From Actinomycetes bacterium (GTDB lineage Bacteria > Actinomycetota > Actinomycetes > Propionibacteriales > Propionibacteriaceae): DNA of 8,676 nucleotides. The translations under genes and the position numbers were made by a program. Positions 1 through 6,330 of the stretch are shown here, in pieces. Positions within the stretch are counted from its first letter, which is position 1; each line of letters begins with the position of its first letter. The notes below the pieces were generated by a model. That model was not told the DNA's origin. It searched no databases and saw only the letters and a list, made by a program, of their open reading frames with translations. The stretch covers positions 1-8,676 of the forward strand of contig JAKOQD010000018.1 of assembly GCA_029778515.1 (NCBI GenBank), in the 5' to 3' direction.

Positions 1-178
1 CCGGAATTCCCCACTCCGGATTGGCGACTGGCGATACGACGGGTAGCGTCCGATCGGGTCCGATGAGACCGATCCTGCGCGCAACCCGCAGGCGGGCGTC
101 GAGTCGTCCGCCGAAGACCCGGCGATCGCCGCCGACGAACTCAGCATCACCGCCGCCGAACTGGCCGCTCTGGGCTGA
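1..178 (+). pseudogene. 3' end of an unidentified + strand gene, frame unclear or broken
   Basis: No family is recognised. The frame ending at the TGA at 176-178 reads as an acidic, alanine-rich tail ending ITAAELAALG. Of its 37 codons from 65 to 175, 31 end in G or C, which fits a real C-terminus in this genome. That frame is blocked upstream by TAG at 44-46, and no start codon lies between the two stops. The +1 frame enters from the window edge (PEFPTPDWRLAIRRVASD...) and stops at TGA 64-66. An imperfect 10-bp duplication (TCCGAT at 49-54 and again at 59-64) sits where a 10-base removal would join the two frames into one protein tail. The gene may therefore be frameshifted, or the upstream gene may simply end at 66 with noncoding sequence after it. 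Upstream sequence is needed to decide. Confidence 0.3.
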
Positions 179-197
179 GTTGCGACCAGCACCGGCG

Positions 198-220
198 CTG
201 CTCGGTCTTAACCCGAGCAG
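198..220 (+). terminator. Hairpin between upstream gene and namA
   Basis: An 8-bp perfect stem, CTGCTCGG (198-205) with CCGAGCAG (213-220), closes a 7-base loop about 20 bases after the stop at 178. It is followed by GGACGCCCG rather than a T run. It would be a U-less intrinsic terminator for the upstream gene. Because it also lies near the -35 position of the proposed namA promoter, a regulatory role is possible. Confidence 0.45.
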
Positions 221-240
221 GGACGCCCGTCCGACAGCCA

Positions 241-246
241 TAGGCT
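241..246 (+). promoter_or_regulatory. Possible -10 box for leaderless namA transcript
   Basis: TAGGCT fits the actinobacterial TANNNT -10 pattern and ends exactly 6 bases before the ATG at 253, so transcription would start at or next to the start codon. No clear -35 is seen. The alternative is a leadered transcript using the weak AGG at 242-244 as ribosome binding site. Confidence 0.35.
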
Positions 247-252
247 GAGGCC

Positions 253-1341
253 ATGTCGTCCCTGTTCAATGCGCTGCAACTGCGCGATGTGACCATCCCG
301 AACCGCATCTTCCTGGCGCCGATGTGCCAGTACCAGGCCGTCGATGGGGTGCCCAACGACTGGCATGTCGTGCACTACGGCGCCCGGGCGGCCGGGGGGT
401 TCGGGCTGATCATCGCCGAGGCCACCGGCGTCTCGCCTGAGGGCCGGATCACGCCCTACTGCTGCGGCTTGTGGAACGAGGAGCAGACCAATGCTTGGCG
501 CCGCATCGTCGAGTTCGGGCATTCCCAAGGCGCCAAGATGGCGATCCAGTTGCAGCATGCCGGCCGCAAGGCGTCCGTGTACCGCGAGTTCGAGCCAGGC
601 AAGTCCGGCTCGGTGCCGGTCGAGGAAGGCGGCTGGGAGACCATCGGGCCCTCCGCGATTCCGTTCCCCGGGCTGGCCACGCCGCGCGAGGCGACCGGTT
701 CCGATCTACGGAAGGTGGTGGCCGACTTCGCAGCTGCGGCTCAGCGCGCGGACGCGGCGGGCTTCGACGCGGTCGAGATCCATGCTGCGCACGGCTACCT
801 GATCTTCCAGTTCCTTTCGCCGCTGTCGAATCATCGGACCGACGAATACGGCGGCGATCTTGCCGGTCGTTCGCGGCTGCTGCTGGAGGTCGCGGACGCG
901 ATCCGCGCGGTCTGGCCTGCCGGTAAGCCGCTGTTGGTGCGGATCTCGGCGACCGAATGGGTCGAGGGCGGGTTCACTGTCGAGGAGGCCACCGAGGTAG
1001 CCCGGATGCTGGCCGACCACGGGGTCGACCTGGTGGACGTGTCCAGCGGCGGGAACGTGCTGGCGAAGATCAACGCGCTGCCCGGGTATCAGGTGCCGCT
1101 CGCGGCGGCCGTCCGCGGAGCGGGGCTGCCGGTGAGCGCGGTGGGGTGGATCACCGAGCCGGCGCAGGCGCAGGCGATCCTCGACGATGGTCTCGCCGAC
1201 GTGATCTCGCTCGGACGGGTGGCGCTCCGCGAGCCGTCCTGGCCGCTGCGGGCCGCCGCCGAGCTGGACGCCGACCACATGGCGCGGTACCCGGATTCCT
1301 ACCTGCGCGGACGCTGGCCCGCGGTGGAACCCGTCCGCTGA
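253..1341 (+). CDS. namA: Old Yellow Enzyme family NADPH dehydrogenase (NamA/YqjM-like)
   Basis: This is a soluble FMN-dependent TIM-barrel oxidoreductase. The family uses NAD(P)H to reduce activated C=C bonds of enals, enones, maleimides and some nitro compounds. The 362-aa length is typical. The N-terminal PMCQY (Cys25, Tyr27) is the signature of the YqjM or thermophilic-like OYE class, where the cysteine tunes the flavin and the tyrosine contacts substrate. QLQHAGRKA (99-107) is the conserved second block. HAAHGY (177-182) supplies the paired substrate-binding histidines and the following tyrosine. SPLSNHRTDEYGG (189-201) is the strongly conserved family block, and VRIS (Arg230) and LGR (Arg322) fit the FMN-phosphate side. 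No iron-sulphur or C-terminal dinucleotide domain is present, so it is not a dienoyl-CoA reductase fusion. The start at ATG 253 places the N-terminus where the family begins. A LacI-type regulator follows 98 bases downstream on the same strand. The physiological substrate is not visible from sequence. Confidence 0.92.
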   Translation: MSSLFNALQLRDVTIPNRIFLAPMCQYQAVDGVPNDWHVVHYGARAAGGFGLIIAEATGVSPEGRITPYCCGLWNEEQTNAWRRIVEFGHSQGAKMAIQLQHAGRKASVYREFEPGKSGSVPVEEGGWETIGPSAIPFPGLATPREATGSDLRKVVADFAAAAQRADAAGFDAVEIHAAHGYLIFQFLSPLSNHRTDEYGGDLAGRSRLLLEVADAIRAVWPAGKPLLVRISATEWVEGGFTVEEATEVARMLADHGVDLVDVSSGGNVLAKINALPGYQVPLAAAVRGAGLPVSAVGWITEPAQAQAILDDGLADVISLGRVALREPSWPLRAAAELDADHMARYPDSYLRGRWPAVEPVR

Positions 1342-1401
1342 CGCACTGCGTCCGATCCAGGCAGCCGAGACCACCCTCGGTGTAATCGGATGCGGCCCCA
1401 C

Positions 1402-1413
1402 GGTAAAGTTTCC
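1402..1413. promoter_or_regulatory. Candidate LacI-type operator overlapping a -10-like box
   Basis: GGTAAAGTTTCC is an imperfect palindrome (GGxAA..TTxCC, four of six pairs) ending 26 bases before the repressor ATG. It overlaps TAAAGT (1404-1409), which resembles a -10 box. LacI-family repressors often bind such sites near their own promoters. The site lacks the usual central CG, so the assignment is weak. Confidence 0.22.
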
Positions 1414-1429
1414 TCACCAGAAGACCGGC

Positions 1430-1434
1430 GGAGG
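1430..1434 (+). promoter_or_regulatory. Shine-Dalgarno site that fixes the LacI-type repressor start
   Basis: GGAGG lies 5 bases before ATG 1440 and covers the alternative GTG at 1434, so it supports the ATG as the true start. Confidence 0.7.
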
Positions 1435-1439
1435 TGCTG

Positions 1440-2453
1440 ATGGCTAAGCGAGCCACCCTGGCCGATGTGGCCCGGCTTGCCGGATTGTCCCCGACCACGG
1501 TCAGCATGGTGCTGAACAACCGCCCCAACACCCGGCTGTCCGAAGAGGCGGCGGAGCGCGTCCGGGCCGCCGCCGCCCGGCTCAACTACCGTCCGAACCC
1601 GGCAGCGCGCGGGCTGCGACTAGGGAAGACGCGGACGGTGGGCTTCATCTCCGACGAGGTGACGATCACGCGCTACGCGTCCGCGCTCATCCGGGGGCTG
1701 CTGGAAGAAGCGGAGAAGCGCGAGCACACCGTCCTGATCTCAGAATCGGGACGCAAGATCTCGCGGATGGCCGAGGCACTGGACGCGATGCTCGACCGGC
1801 AGACTGACGGCATCGTGTTCGGGTTGCAGGCGGCCAAGCAGATCCAGGTGCCGAAGCTTTCGGTCGAAGTGCCGGTGGTGATGGCGAACGCGACCAGCAC
1901 GCTCGGCCACCCGTGCGTCCTGCCCGATGAATTCCAAGCTGGCTATGACGCGGTTCGCTACTTGACCGATCGCGGGCATCGCCGGCTGGCGCTGATCGGA
2001 CGATCGCAGGTGCTGATGGCGGCGGCCAACTCGGCGACCGTCGCCCAGCGATACGCCGGAATGGACGCCGCGCTGGCCGAGGATGGCATCGAGTTCCTCC
2101 ACGAAGTTACCGCTGGCAAGGACTGGGAGCCCGAGCTCGGCTACCGCGGCGCCCACGAGATCCTGGGCAAGGTGTCGGTGACCGCGATGGTGGCTGCCAA
2201 CGACCGGGTAGCGTTCGGCGTCTACCAGGCGGTGCAGGAGCGCGGGCTGCGGGTGCCCGACGACATCTCGGTCATCTCCTTCGATGATGAATACTTGGCT
2301 TCGTATCTGCGGCCCGGGCTGACCACGATGCACATCCCCTACCTGGAGATGGGCCAGACGGCGATGCGGCTGGTGCTCGACGGTGACGCTCCCGCGCAGA
2401 CGCTGATCCCGATGCCCGTGCGCGAGCGCGGCTCGGTGCGGACGCTCGGCTGA
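1440..2453 (+). CDS. LacI-family transcriptional repressor
   Basis: This is a one-component sugar-type regulator of 337 aa. The N-terminal helix-turn-helix TLADVARLAGLSPTTVSMVLN (residues 6-26) is canonical. The hinge block LNYRPNPAARGLRLGKT (48-64) follows and leads into a periplasmic-binding-protein-like effector domain starting VGFISDE (67-73). The C-terminal half carries the conserved VAANDRVAFGVYQAV (251-265) and VPDDISVISFDD (272-283) blocks and the TTMHIPYLEMG segment (295-305). The start was chosen at ATG 1440, because GGAGG at 1430-1434 lies 5 bases upstream. An in-frame GTG at 1434 would overlap that ribosome binding site and add only two residues. The effector cannot be read from sequence. 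Proximity to namA suggests, but does not show, that it controls that gene or a locus elsewhere. Confidence 0.93.
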   Translation: MAKRATLADVARLAGLSPTTVSMVLNNRPNTRLSEEAAERVRAAAARLNYRPNPAARGLRLGKTRTVGFISDEVTITRYASALIRGLLEEAEKREHTVLISESGRKISRMAEALDAMLDRQTDGIVFGLQAAKQIQVPKLSVEVPVVMANATSTLGHPCVLPDEFQAGYDAVRYLTDRGHRRLALIGRSQVLMAAANSATVAQRYAGMDAALAEDGIEFLHEVTAGKDWEPELGYRGAHEILGKVSVTAMVAANDRVAFGVYQAVQERGLRVPDDISVISFDDEYLASYLRPGLTTMHIPYLEMGQTAMRLVLDGDAPAQTLIPMPVRERGSVRTLG

Positions 2454-2468
2454 GTTCGTCGCCGGCCC

Positions 2469-2630
2469 GCTGAGAGATCCCGGCCAACGCCCGGATGACG
2501 TGGGCAGAAACGAGATCCCGGCCAACGCCCGGATGACGTGAGGGTTGGTCATCCCGGCGTCCCACCCCATTACGTCATCCCGGCGTCCCACCCCATTACG
2601 TCATCCGGGCGTTGGCCGGGATCTCTCAGC
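2469..2630. repeat. REP/BIME-like repeat mosaic with perfect 33-bp inverted repeat
   Basis: Five related units fill the gap between the convergent lacI-type gene and pckG. Two direct copies of a 29-bp unit lie at 2474-2502 and 2512-2540 (GAGATCCCGGCC... ending GGATGACGTG). Two tandem 26-bp units lie at 2548-2573 and 2574-2599 (GTCATCCCGGCGT...CATTAC). An inverted copy of the first unit closes the array, making 2469-2501 and 2598-2630 perfect 33-bp inverted repeats. Each long unit contains a near-hairpin, ATCCCGGC..GCCCGGAT with one mismatch. All share the head GTCATCC[C/G]GGCGT in one orientation or the other. This is the architecture of extragenic palindromic elements. It can fold as a large cruciform or RNA stem and probably also blocks read-through from lacI. 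Confidence 0.85.
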
Positions 2631-2647
2631 CACAAGCGAACCAAAGA

Positions 2648-2672
2648 TGGCCCGGGCACCAAGCCCGGGCCA
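2648..2672 (-). terminator. Intrinsic terminator of pckG
   Basis: A perfect 10-bp stem, TGGCCCGGGC (2648-2657) with GCCCGGGCCA (2663-2672), closes a 5-base loop 15 bases beyond the pckG stop. Read on the minus strand, the stem is followed by TCTTTGG, a short T-rich tail. This makes it the best intrinsic terminator in the window. Confidence 0.8.
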
Positions 2673-2687
2673 CCGTCTGGTGGTCAA

Positions 2688-4526
2688 CTACTTAGCCGCG
2701 GCGATCCGCTCGCGTAGGCCGGCCAACTGGCTGGTCAGCTCGGCGGGGAGCTTGTCGCCGAACTGGGCGAAGTACTCCTCGGTGAGGTCGGCTTCCTTGG
2801 CCCAGGCGTCCGGGTCGAGCTCGAACAGGGCGGTCAGTTCGGCGTCCGTGATGTCCAGACCGGAGACGTTCAGGTCACCGGGCGCGGGGATGCGTCCGCT
2901 GATCGCGTCCACTGCCCCGACCTCGCCGTTCACGCGTCGCAACGCCCATTCGATCGGACGGGAGTTGTCGCCGAAGCCGGGCCACAGCCACTTGCCGTCG
3001 GCGTCCTTGCGGAACCAGTTGACCTGGAAGATCCGCGGGGCCTTGTCGCCGAGGACCTCGCCGATCTCGAGCCAGTGCGCCCAGTAATCGGCCATGTTAT
3101 AGCCGCAGAAGGGAAGCATGGCGAAGGGGTCGCGACGCAGCGAGCCGACGGCGCCTTCGGCGGCGGCCGTCTGCTCGGATGAGACGGTGGCGCCGACGAA
3201 GACGCCGTGGTTCCAGTCGTAGGACTCGCTGATCAGCGGGACGTTGGTGGCGCGCCGTCCGCCGAAGAGGATGACGTCGATCGGCACGCCAGCGGGGTCC
3301 TCCCAATCAGGCGAGATGGACTCGGCCTGGGAGGCGTGGACGGTGAAGCGGCTGTTGGGGTGGGCGGCGGGACGGCCGGAGTCGGGCGTCCAGTCGTTGC
3401 CCTGCCAGTCGATGAGGTGGGCCGGAGGCTGCTTGGTGAGTCCCTCCCACCAGATGTCGCCGTCGTCGGTGAGCGCGACGTTGGTGAAGATCACGTCGTG
3501 GTCGAGGGCGTTGAGGCAGGTCGGGTTGGTGTCGAGTGAGGTGCCGGGGGCGACGCCGAAGAAGCCGGCCTCAGGATTGATGGCGTAGAGGCGTCCATCC
3601 TTGCCGGGGCGCATCCAGGCGATGTCGTCGCCGACGGTCTCGACCTTCCAGCCGGGAATGGTCGGACGCAGCATCGCCAGGTTGGTCTTGCCGCAGGCGG
3701 ACGGGAAGGCTGCGGTGAGGTGGTACTCGCGTCCGTCCGGGCCGGTGATCTTGAGGATGAGCATGTGCTCGGCGAGCCAGCCCTGCTCGCGGGCGAGGAC
3801 GGAGGCGATGCGCAGGGCGTAGCACTTCTTGCCGAGGAGGGCGTTGCCGCCGTAGCCGGAGCCGTAGGACCAGATCTCGTGGGTCTCGGGGAAGTGGGTG
3901 ATGTATTTGTCGTCGTTGCAGGGCCAGGCGACGTCGTCGCGCGGGTTGCCGTCCGCGTCGACCAGCGGGTAGCCGACCGAGTGGACGGCGGGAACCCAGG
4001 GCTCACCGGCGGCGATGTGGTCGAGGGCCGGGGTGCCGATGCGGGTCATGATGCGCATGTTGACGACGACGTAGGGGGAATCGGTCACCTCGATGCCGAG
4101 CTTGCTGATGTCTCCGCCGAGGGGTCCCATGGAGAACGGGATGACGTACATGGTGCGGCCGCGCATGGAGCCGGCGAACTTCGTGGCGAGGATCTGCTTC
4201 ATCTCGACGGGGTCGGCCCAGTTGTTGGTGGGGCCGGCGTCTTCTTCGCGCTCGGAGCAGATGAAGGTGCGGGACTCGACCCGGGCGACGTCGGACGGGG
4301 TGGAGCGCGCTAGATAGCAGCCCGGACGGAGTTCCTGGTTGAGTTTGGTGAAGGTGCCGGCGGCGACCATTTCGGCGTACAGGCGATCGCGCTCGTCGAC
4401 CGAGCCGTCGCACCAGTACACGGCGTCCGGTTGAGTGAGGTCAGCAACACCGTTGACCCAGGTGACGAGCGCCTCGGGCGCGTTCTCGGGGACGTTGGTG
4501 GTGATTGTGCTGGTATCCACGGGCAT
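2688..4526 (-). CDS. pckG: Phosphoenolpyruvate carboxykinase (GTP)
   Basis: This cytosolic enzyme converts oxaloacetate and GTP to PEP, GDP and CO2, the committed step from TCA-cycle acids into gluconeogenesis, and it can also run in reverse. The 612-aa length is typical of the monomeric GTP-dependent family. Visible blocks are ARVESRT (81-87) for substrate binding, DAGPTNNW (96-103), [16 protein letters not shown] (226-241) with metal-ligand Lys233, and AEHM (252-255) with metal-ligand His254. FPSACGKTN (274-282) is the P-loop kinase motif with the family's reactive Cys278. GDDIAWM (299-305) carries the metal-binding aspartate, and FGGRR (421-425) and [19 protein letters not shown] (505-523) follow. 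The start was chosen at ATG 4526, because GGAGGAG (4531-4537) sits just upstream; an ATG at 4550 would place this site inside the coding region. It is monocistronic, convergent with the LacI-type gene, and has its own terminator. Confidence 0.97.
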   Translation of the reverse strand: MPVDTSTITTNVPENAPEALVTWVNGVADLTQPDAVYWCDGSVDERDRLYAEMVAAGTFTKLNQELRPGCYLARSTPSDVARVESRTFICSEREEDAGPTNNWADPVEMKQILATKFAGSMRGRTMYVIPFSMGPLGGDISKLGIEVTDSPYVVVNMRIMTRIGTPALDHIAAGEPWVPAVHSVGYPLVDADGNPRDDVAWPCNDDKYITHFPETHEIWSYGSGYGGNALLGKKCYALRIASVLAREQGWLAEHMLILKITGPDGREYHLTAAFPSACGKTNLAMLRPTIPGWKVETVGDDIAWMRPGKDGRLYAINPEAGFFGVAPGTSLDTNPTCLNALDHDVIFTNVALTDDGDIWWEGLTKQPPAHLIDWQGNDWTPDSGRPAAHPNSRFTVHASQAESISPDWEDPAGVPIDVILFGGRRATNVPLISESYDWNHGVFVGATVSSEQTAAAEGAVGSLRRDPFAMLPFCGYNMADYWAHWLEIGEVLGDKAPRIFQVNWFRKDADGKWLWPGFGDNSRPIEWALRRVNGEVGAVDAISGRIPAPGDLNVSGLDITDAELTALFELDPDAWAKEADLTEEYFAQFGDKLPAELTSQLAGLRERIAAAK

Positions 4527-4530
4527 GGGT

Positions 4531-4537
4531 CTCCTCC
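4531..4537 (-). promoter_or_regulatory. Strong Shine-Dalgarno site of pckG
   Basis: The minus strand reads GGAGGAG-ACCC-ATG, a near-perfect anti-16S match whose GGAGG core lies 6 bases from ATG 4526. It excludes the upstream ATG at 4550 as the main start. Confidence 0.8.
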
Positions 4538-4742
4538 GCGTTCGCTGCATTGCGTGCTCGGTAGGTTCAATCGTGCCTCAATGGGGGTCTCCCGGTGTGA
4601 GGTTCGACTAATCCAGTTTCATTATCACCACCTGCTGATTGAGATTGTGGGGGTGTCTGCGGCTTGTCTCATGCTGCATCGATTCCGCGATCCGCTGCAT
4701 CGTTTTGGCTTCTCACAGCCTAGTTGGGGCGTTCCCGCCGAG

Positions 4743-4823
4743 GGTGGTCGAGCCCGCCAAGACCTCGTGCCGGCTGAGCTTGACGAAGCCCTTCCTCCAA
4801 CGCTGGCGGAGCCTGACGAAGCC
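4743..4823. repeat. Decayed dispersed repeats of the GAGC-TG-CGA family
   Basis: Three related segments are visible. One is GGTGGTCGAGCCCGCCAAGACC in diverged form (4743-4764). The other two are GAGCTTGACGAAGCC (4776-4790) and GAGCCTGACGAAGCC (4809-4823), which match at 14 of 15 bases. They resemble the better-preserved copies at 6896-6939 and 8532-8610, so they probably belong to one genome-wide short repeat family. Confidence 0.5.
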
Positions 4824-4863
4824 GCACTTGGTCTCGGATGCCCAGGGTGCGTTGACCACCCAG

Positions 4864-4894
4864 TTGGACGCTTTGCAGCAGCGTCGAGTAAGGT
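4864..4894 (+). promoter_or_regulatory. Likely promoter of tRNA-Arg
   Basis: TTGGAC (4864-4869) and TAAGGT (4889-4894) are separated by 19 bases. The -10 ends 15 bases before the mature tRNA 5' end, which fits a short precursor leader. The spacer is slightly long, and TTGACC at 4852-4857 is too far away to be its partner. Confidence 0.45.
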
Positions 4895-4909
4895 GGACAA
4901 CGCTTTCCA

Positions 4910-4982
4910 GCGCTCGTGGCTCAATGGATAGAGCATCTGACTACGGATCAGAAGGTTGGGGGTTCGAGTCCCTCCGAGCGCG
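4910..4982 (+). tRNA. tRNA-Arg (anticodon ACG)
   Basis: The 73-base gene folds as a complete cloverleaf. The acceptor stem pairs GCGCTCG (4910-4916) with CGAGCGC (4975-4981), and G4982 is the discriminator. The D stem pairs GCTC (4919-4922) with GAGC (4931-4934). The anticodon stem pairs TCTGA (4936-4940) with TCAGA (4948-4952) around loop CTACGGA, giving anticodon ACG at 4943-4945. It would decode CGU, CGC and CGA once A34 is deaminated to inosine. The T stem GGGGG/CCCTC with one G-U pair encloses TTCGAGT. CCA is not encoded and must be added post-transcriptionally. Its anticodon arm is duplicated exactly at 6314-6330. Confidence 0.97.
4936..4952 (+). repeat. Putative attL core in the tRNA-Arg anticodon arm
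   Basis: The 17 bases TCTGACTACGGATCAGA form the anticodon stem and loop and recur exactly 1,378 bases downstream (6314-6330) in the same orientation. tRNA anticodon arms are common crossover sites for tyrosine recombinases, so this copy is read as the island end that keeps the intact tRNA. Confidence 0.6.
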
Positions 4983-4990
4983 CAGATTCA

Positions 4991-5015
4991 AGGGCCCGGC
5001 TAGTCCGGGCCTTCT
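4991..5015 (+). terminator. Intrinsic terminator of tRNA-Arg
   Basis: The perfect core stem GGCCCGG (4993-4999) with CCGGGCC (5005-5011) is extended by G-U and A-T pairs to AGGGCCCGG/CCGGGCCTT. It has a 5-base loop and then TTCTGTGG. It lies 8 bases beyond the tRNA. Confidence 0.75.
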
Positions 5016-5050
5016 GTGGTTCCGCGGGTAAACGATCGGATCCCGAACCG

Positions 5051-5082
5051 TTACGACACTTTGTTTCCGTAAAGTGTCGTAA
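5051..5082. promoter_or_regulatory. Perfect 12-bp inverted repeat: candidate operator of the Fic gene
   Basis: TTACGACACTTT (5051-5062) and AAAGTGTCGTAA (5071-5082) are exact reverse complements with an 8-base spacer. The site is A/T-rich against a GC-rich background. It ends 9 bases before the GTG start and overlaps the proposed -10 box. This is the expected place for a dimeric repressor site, and the Fic protein's own C-terminal winged helix is the obvious candidate ligand. Confidence 0.65.
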
Positions 5083-5085
5083 GCT
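5080..5085 (+). promoter_or_regulatory. Possible -10 box for leaderless Fic transcript
   Basis: TAAGCT fits TANNNT and ends 6 bases before GTG 5092, placing the transcription start on the start codon. No Shine-Dalgarno sequence is present in the 20 bases upstream. The first three bases of the box lie inside the right arm of the inverted repeat. Confidence 0.4.
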
Positions 5086-5091
5086 GCCATC

Positions 5092-6318
5092 GTGGCGCAT
5101 GAAGTAAGCGGCTACGCAGAGGCCGCAAAGCGATTCGGCCCTGTGGGCTGGGAGCCCCATCCGTGGATGCCCGGCCACGACGTCTCGTTGCTTTCTCGCC
5201 GCCAGCAGGCCGCGATGCCCAGCACCTACCAAGCTGCCGTGCCCGTCGACATCGCGCCCCTTGATTTCGCAGTGAATGGGGCAGTGGCTGCCGATGCCGA
5301 GGATGCTGCGGCGGCGATCGTCCGGCTTGATACCTACGTCAGCTCGGTCTTCGGCGAGGACGATATCGCTCCGATGCGGTCGGTGTTGTTGCGCTCTGAA
5401 TCGGCGGCGTCCAGCCAGATCGAAAACCTCACCGTGGGTGCGCGCCAGTTGGCTCTGGCCGAACTTGGTGCGACTGCGAGCCACAATGCGAAGTTGGTTG
5501 CGCAGAACGTCGCGGCTATGGACGCCGCCGTCCGGCTGTCCGAACGCTTGGATGCCGAAGCGATTCTCTCCATGCACAAGGTGTTGCTGCGAGACCGCCC
5601 CGACCAGGCTGGCCGCTGGCGCGAACAGCAGGTCTGGATCGGCGCCTCCGGCGTTAGTCCTGCGGGTGCTGCATTCGTGCCGCCGCACCATGACCGAGTG
5701 CCAGCGGCGATCGCCGATTTGGTGCAGTTCCTGGCCCGCAACGATCTGCCGGTTCTTGTGCATGCAGCGATCGCCCACGCCCAGTTCGAGACCATCCACC
5801 CCTTCGTCGACGGCAACGGACGAACCGGGCGGGCGCTGCTGCATGCGCACCTGCGCAACAAGCAGTTGGTTCGCCGGGTCACGATCCCGGTATCGGCCGG
5901 ACTGCTTGCCGACACCAACGCCTACTTCAAGGCGCTGACGGCCTACCGGCAAGGTGACATCGAACCGATTGTGAGCCAGCTCGCTGCAGCGTCGATTCGC
6001 GCCGCCGGGCTCGGACGCTGGTTGGTGGACCAGTTGGCCGACGTCCGCGACGGGTGGCTGAAGAGACTGCCCTCGCGAACTGGTTCAGCGGGTCGGCGTC
6101 TCGCCTCAATCCTGGTTGGGCAGCCCGCGGTCAACGTGACCTTTGTCGTCGAACGTTTGGGGGTTTCAGCCACCGCCGCCCGCCGGGCCATCGACCAAGC
6201 CACCGCTGCGGGTCTTCTGGTCGAGACCAGCGATCGAAAACGTAATCGCGTATGGATCGCGCGCGAGGCGCTCGCCGTCTTCGACGAGTTCTCGGATCGG
6301 GCGGGTCGGCGCGTCTGA
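5092..6318 (+). CDS. Fic-domain protein (class II, self-inhibited) with C-terminal winged helix
   Basis: Fic enzymes transfer AMP or another nucleotide moiety to target hydroxyls, and many also remove it. The 408-aa protein has a Fic_N-type region (about residues 10-125) holding the inhibitory [S/T]xxxE[G/N] motif as S107-SQI-E111-N112, which marks class II with the inhibitory helix before the Fic core. The catalytic motif HPFVDGNGRTGR is complete at 236-247: His236 is the base, Asp240 binds metal, and Asn242, Arg244 and Arg247 hold the nucleotide. The segment GVSPAGAAFVPP (187-198) fits the target-binding flap. Residues about 330-392 look like a winged helix (VNVTFVVERLGVSATAARRAIDQA... then LVETSDRKRNRVW). 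GTG 5092 is the start; the ATG at 5099 is out of frame. Stop codon and last residue lie inside the duplicated tRNA segment. No antitoxin gene is adjacent. The target is unknown. Confidence 0.92.
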   Translation: MAHEVSGYAEAAKRFGPVGWEPHPWMPGHDVSLLSRRQQAAMPSTYQAAVPVDIAPLDFAVNGAVAADAEDAAAAIVRLDTYVSSVFGEDDIAPMRSVLLRSESAASSQIENLTVGARQLALAELGATASHNAKLVAQNVAAMDAAVRLSERLDAEAILSMHKVLLRDRPDQAGRWREQQVWIGASGVSPAGAAFVPPHHDRVPAAIADLVQFLARNDLPVLVHAAIAHAQFETIHPFVDGNGRTGRALLHAHLRNKQLVRRVTIPVSAGLLADTNAYFKALTAYRQGDIEPIVSQLAAASIRAAGLGRWLVDQLADVRDGWLKRLPSRTGSAGRRLASILVGQPAVNVTFVVERLGVSATAARRAIDQATAAGLLVETSDRKRNRVWIAREALAVFDEFSDRAGRRV

Positions 6319-6330
6319 CTACGGATCAGA
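6314..6330 (+). repeat. Putative attR: exact copy of tRNA-Arg anticodon arm
   Basis: The 17-base copy of 4936-4952 overlaps the Fic gene end, whose TGA is 6316-6318. Similarity continues in decayed form to about 6348 (GGT, GGG and TCG.G segments aligning with the variable and T arms). It therefore looks like a tRNA 3' fragment rather than a chance hairpin. No acceptor 3' strand is recognisable. Confidence 0.6.

Larger units (their letters stand above)
4527..4909. other. Gene-free stretch between pckG and tRNA-Arg
   Basis: No convincing coding sequence is seen on either strand. From left to right the stretch holds the pckG ribosome binding site, a minus-strand GATAAT (4621-4626) that could be a -10 for pckG giving a leader of about 90 bases (no good -35), and a small direct repeat GCTGCATCG (4673-4681 and 4694-4702). 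Decayed dispersed repeats follow at 4743-4823, and then the tRNA promoter. Confidence 0.6.

Noticed and set aside
706..1401. 231-codon minus-strand frame over namA
   Set aside because: Its arginine/proline/glycine-rich composition reflects antisense GC-rich codons of a well-supported gene.
1740..2591. Long minus-strand frame antisense to the LacI-type gene
   Set aside because: It begins inside the repeat mosaic and mirrors the repressor's codons; no domain is visible.
2548..2599. Tandem 26-bp units considered as a CRISPR array
   Set aside because: The units abut without spacers, there are only two, and no cas genes are present.
2545..3087. 180-codon + strand frame starting in the repeats
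   Set aside because: Its N-terminus reads RHPGVGRDL-like residues, a known translation product of REP-type repeats, and the rest is antisense to pckG.
2688..4526. Several long open frames on both strands inside pckG, including + strand frames of 110-197 codons and a minus-strand frame of 171 codons
   Set aside because: They overlap a complete, motif-rich pckG in other frames. Their compositions (alanine/arginine/proline or valine/glycine/aspartate runs) are typical shadows of GC-rich coding sequence.
4948..5952. 334-codon open frame antisense to the Fic gene
   Set aside because: It is fully antisense to a gene with an intact catalytic motif, runs through the tRNA terminator and T arm, and shows no recognisable domain.
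6314..6330. Anticodon-arm copy considered as only a terminator hairpin for the Fic gene
   Set aside because: It could form a 5-bp stem, but the loop and stem match tRNA-Arg base for base, which a terminator would not require.
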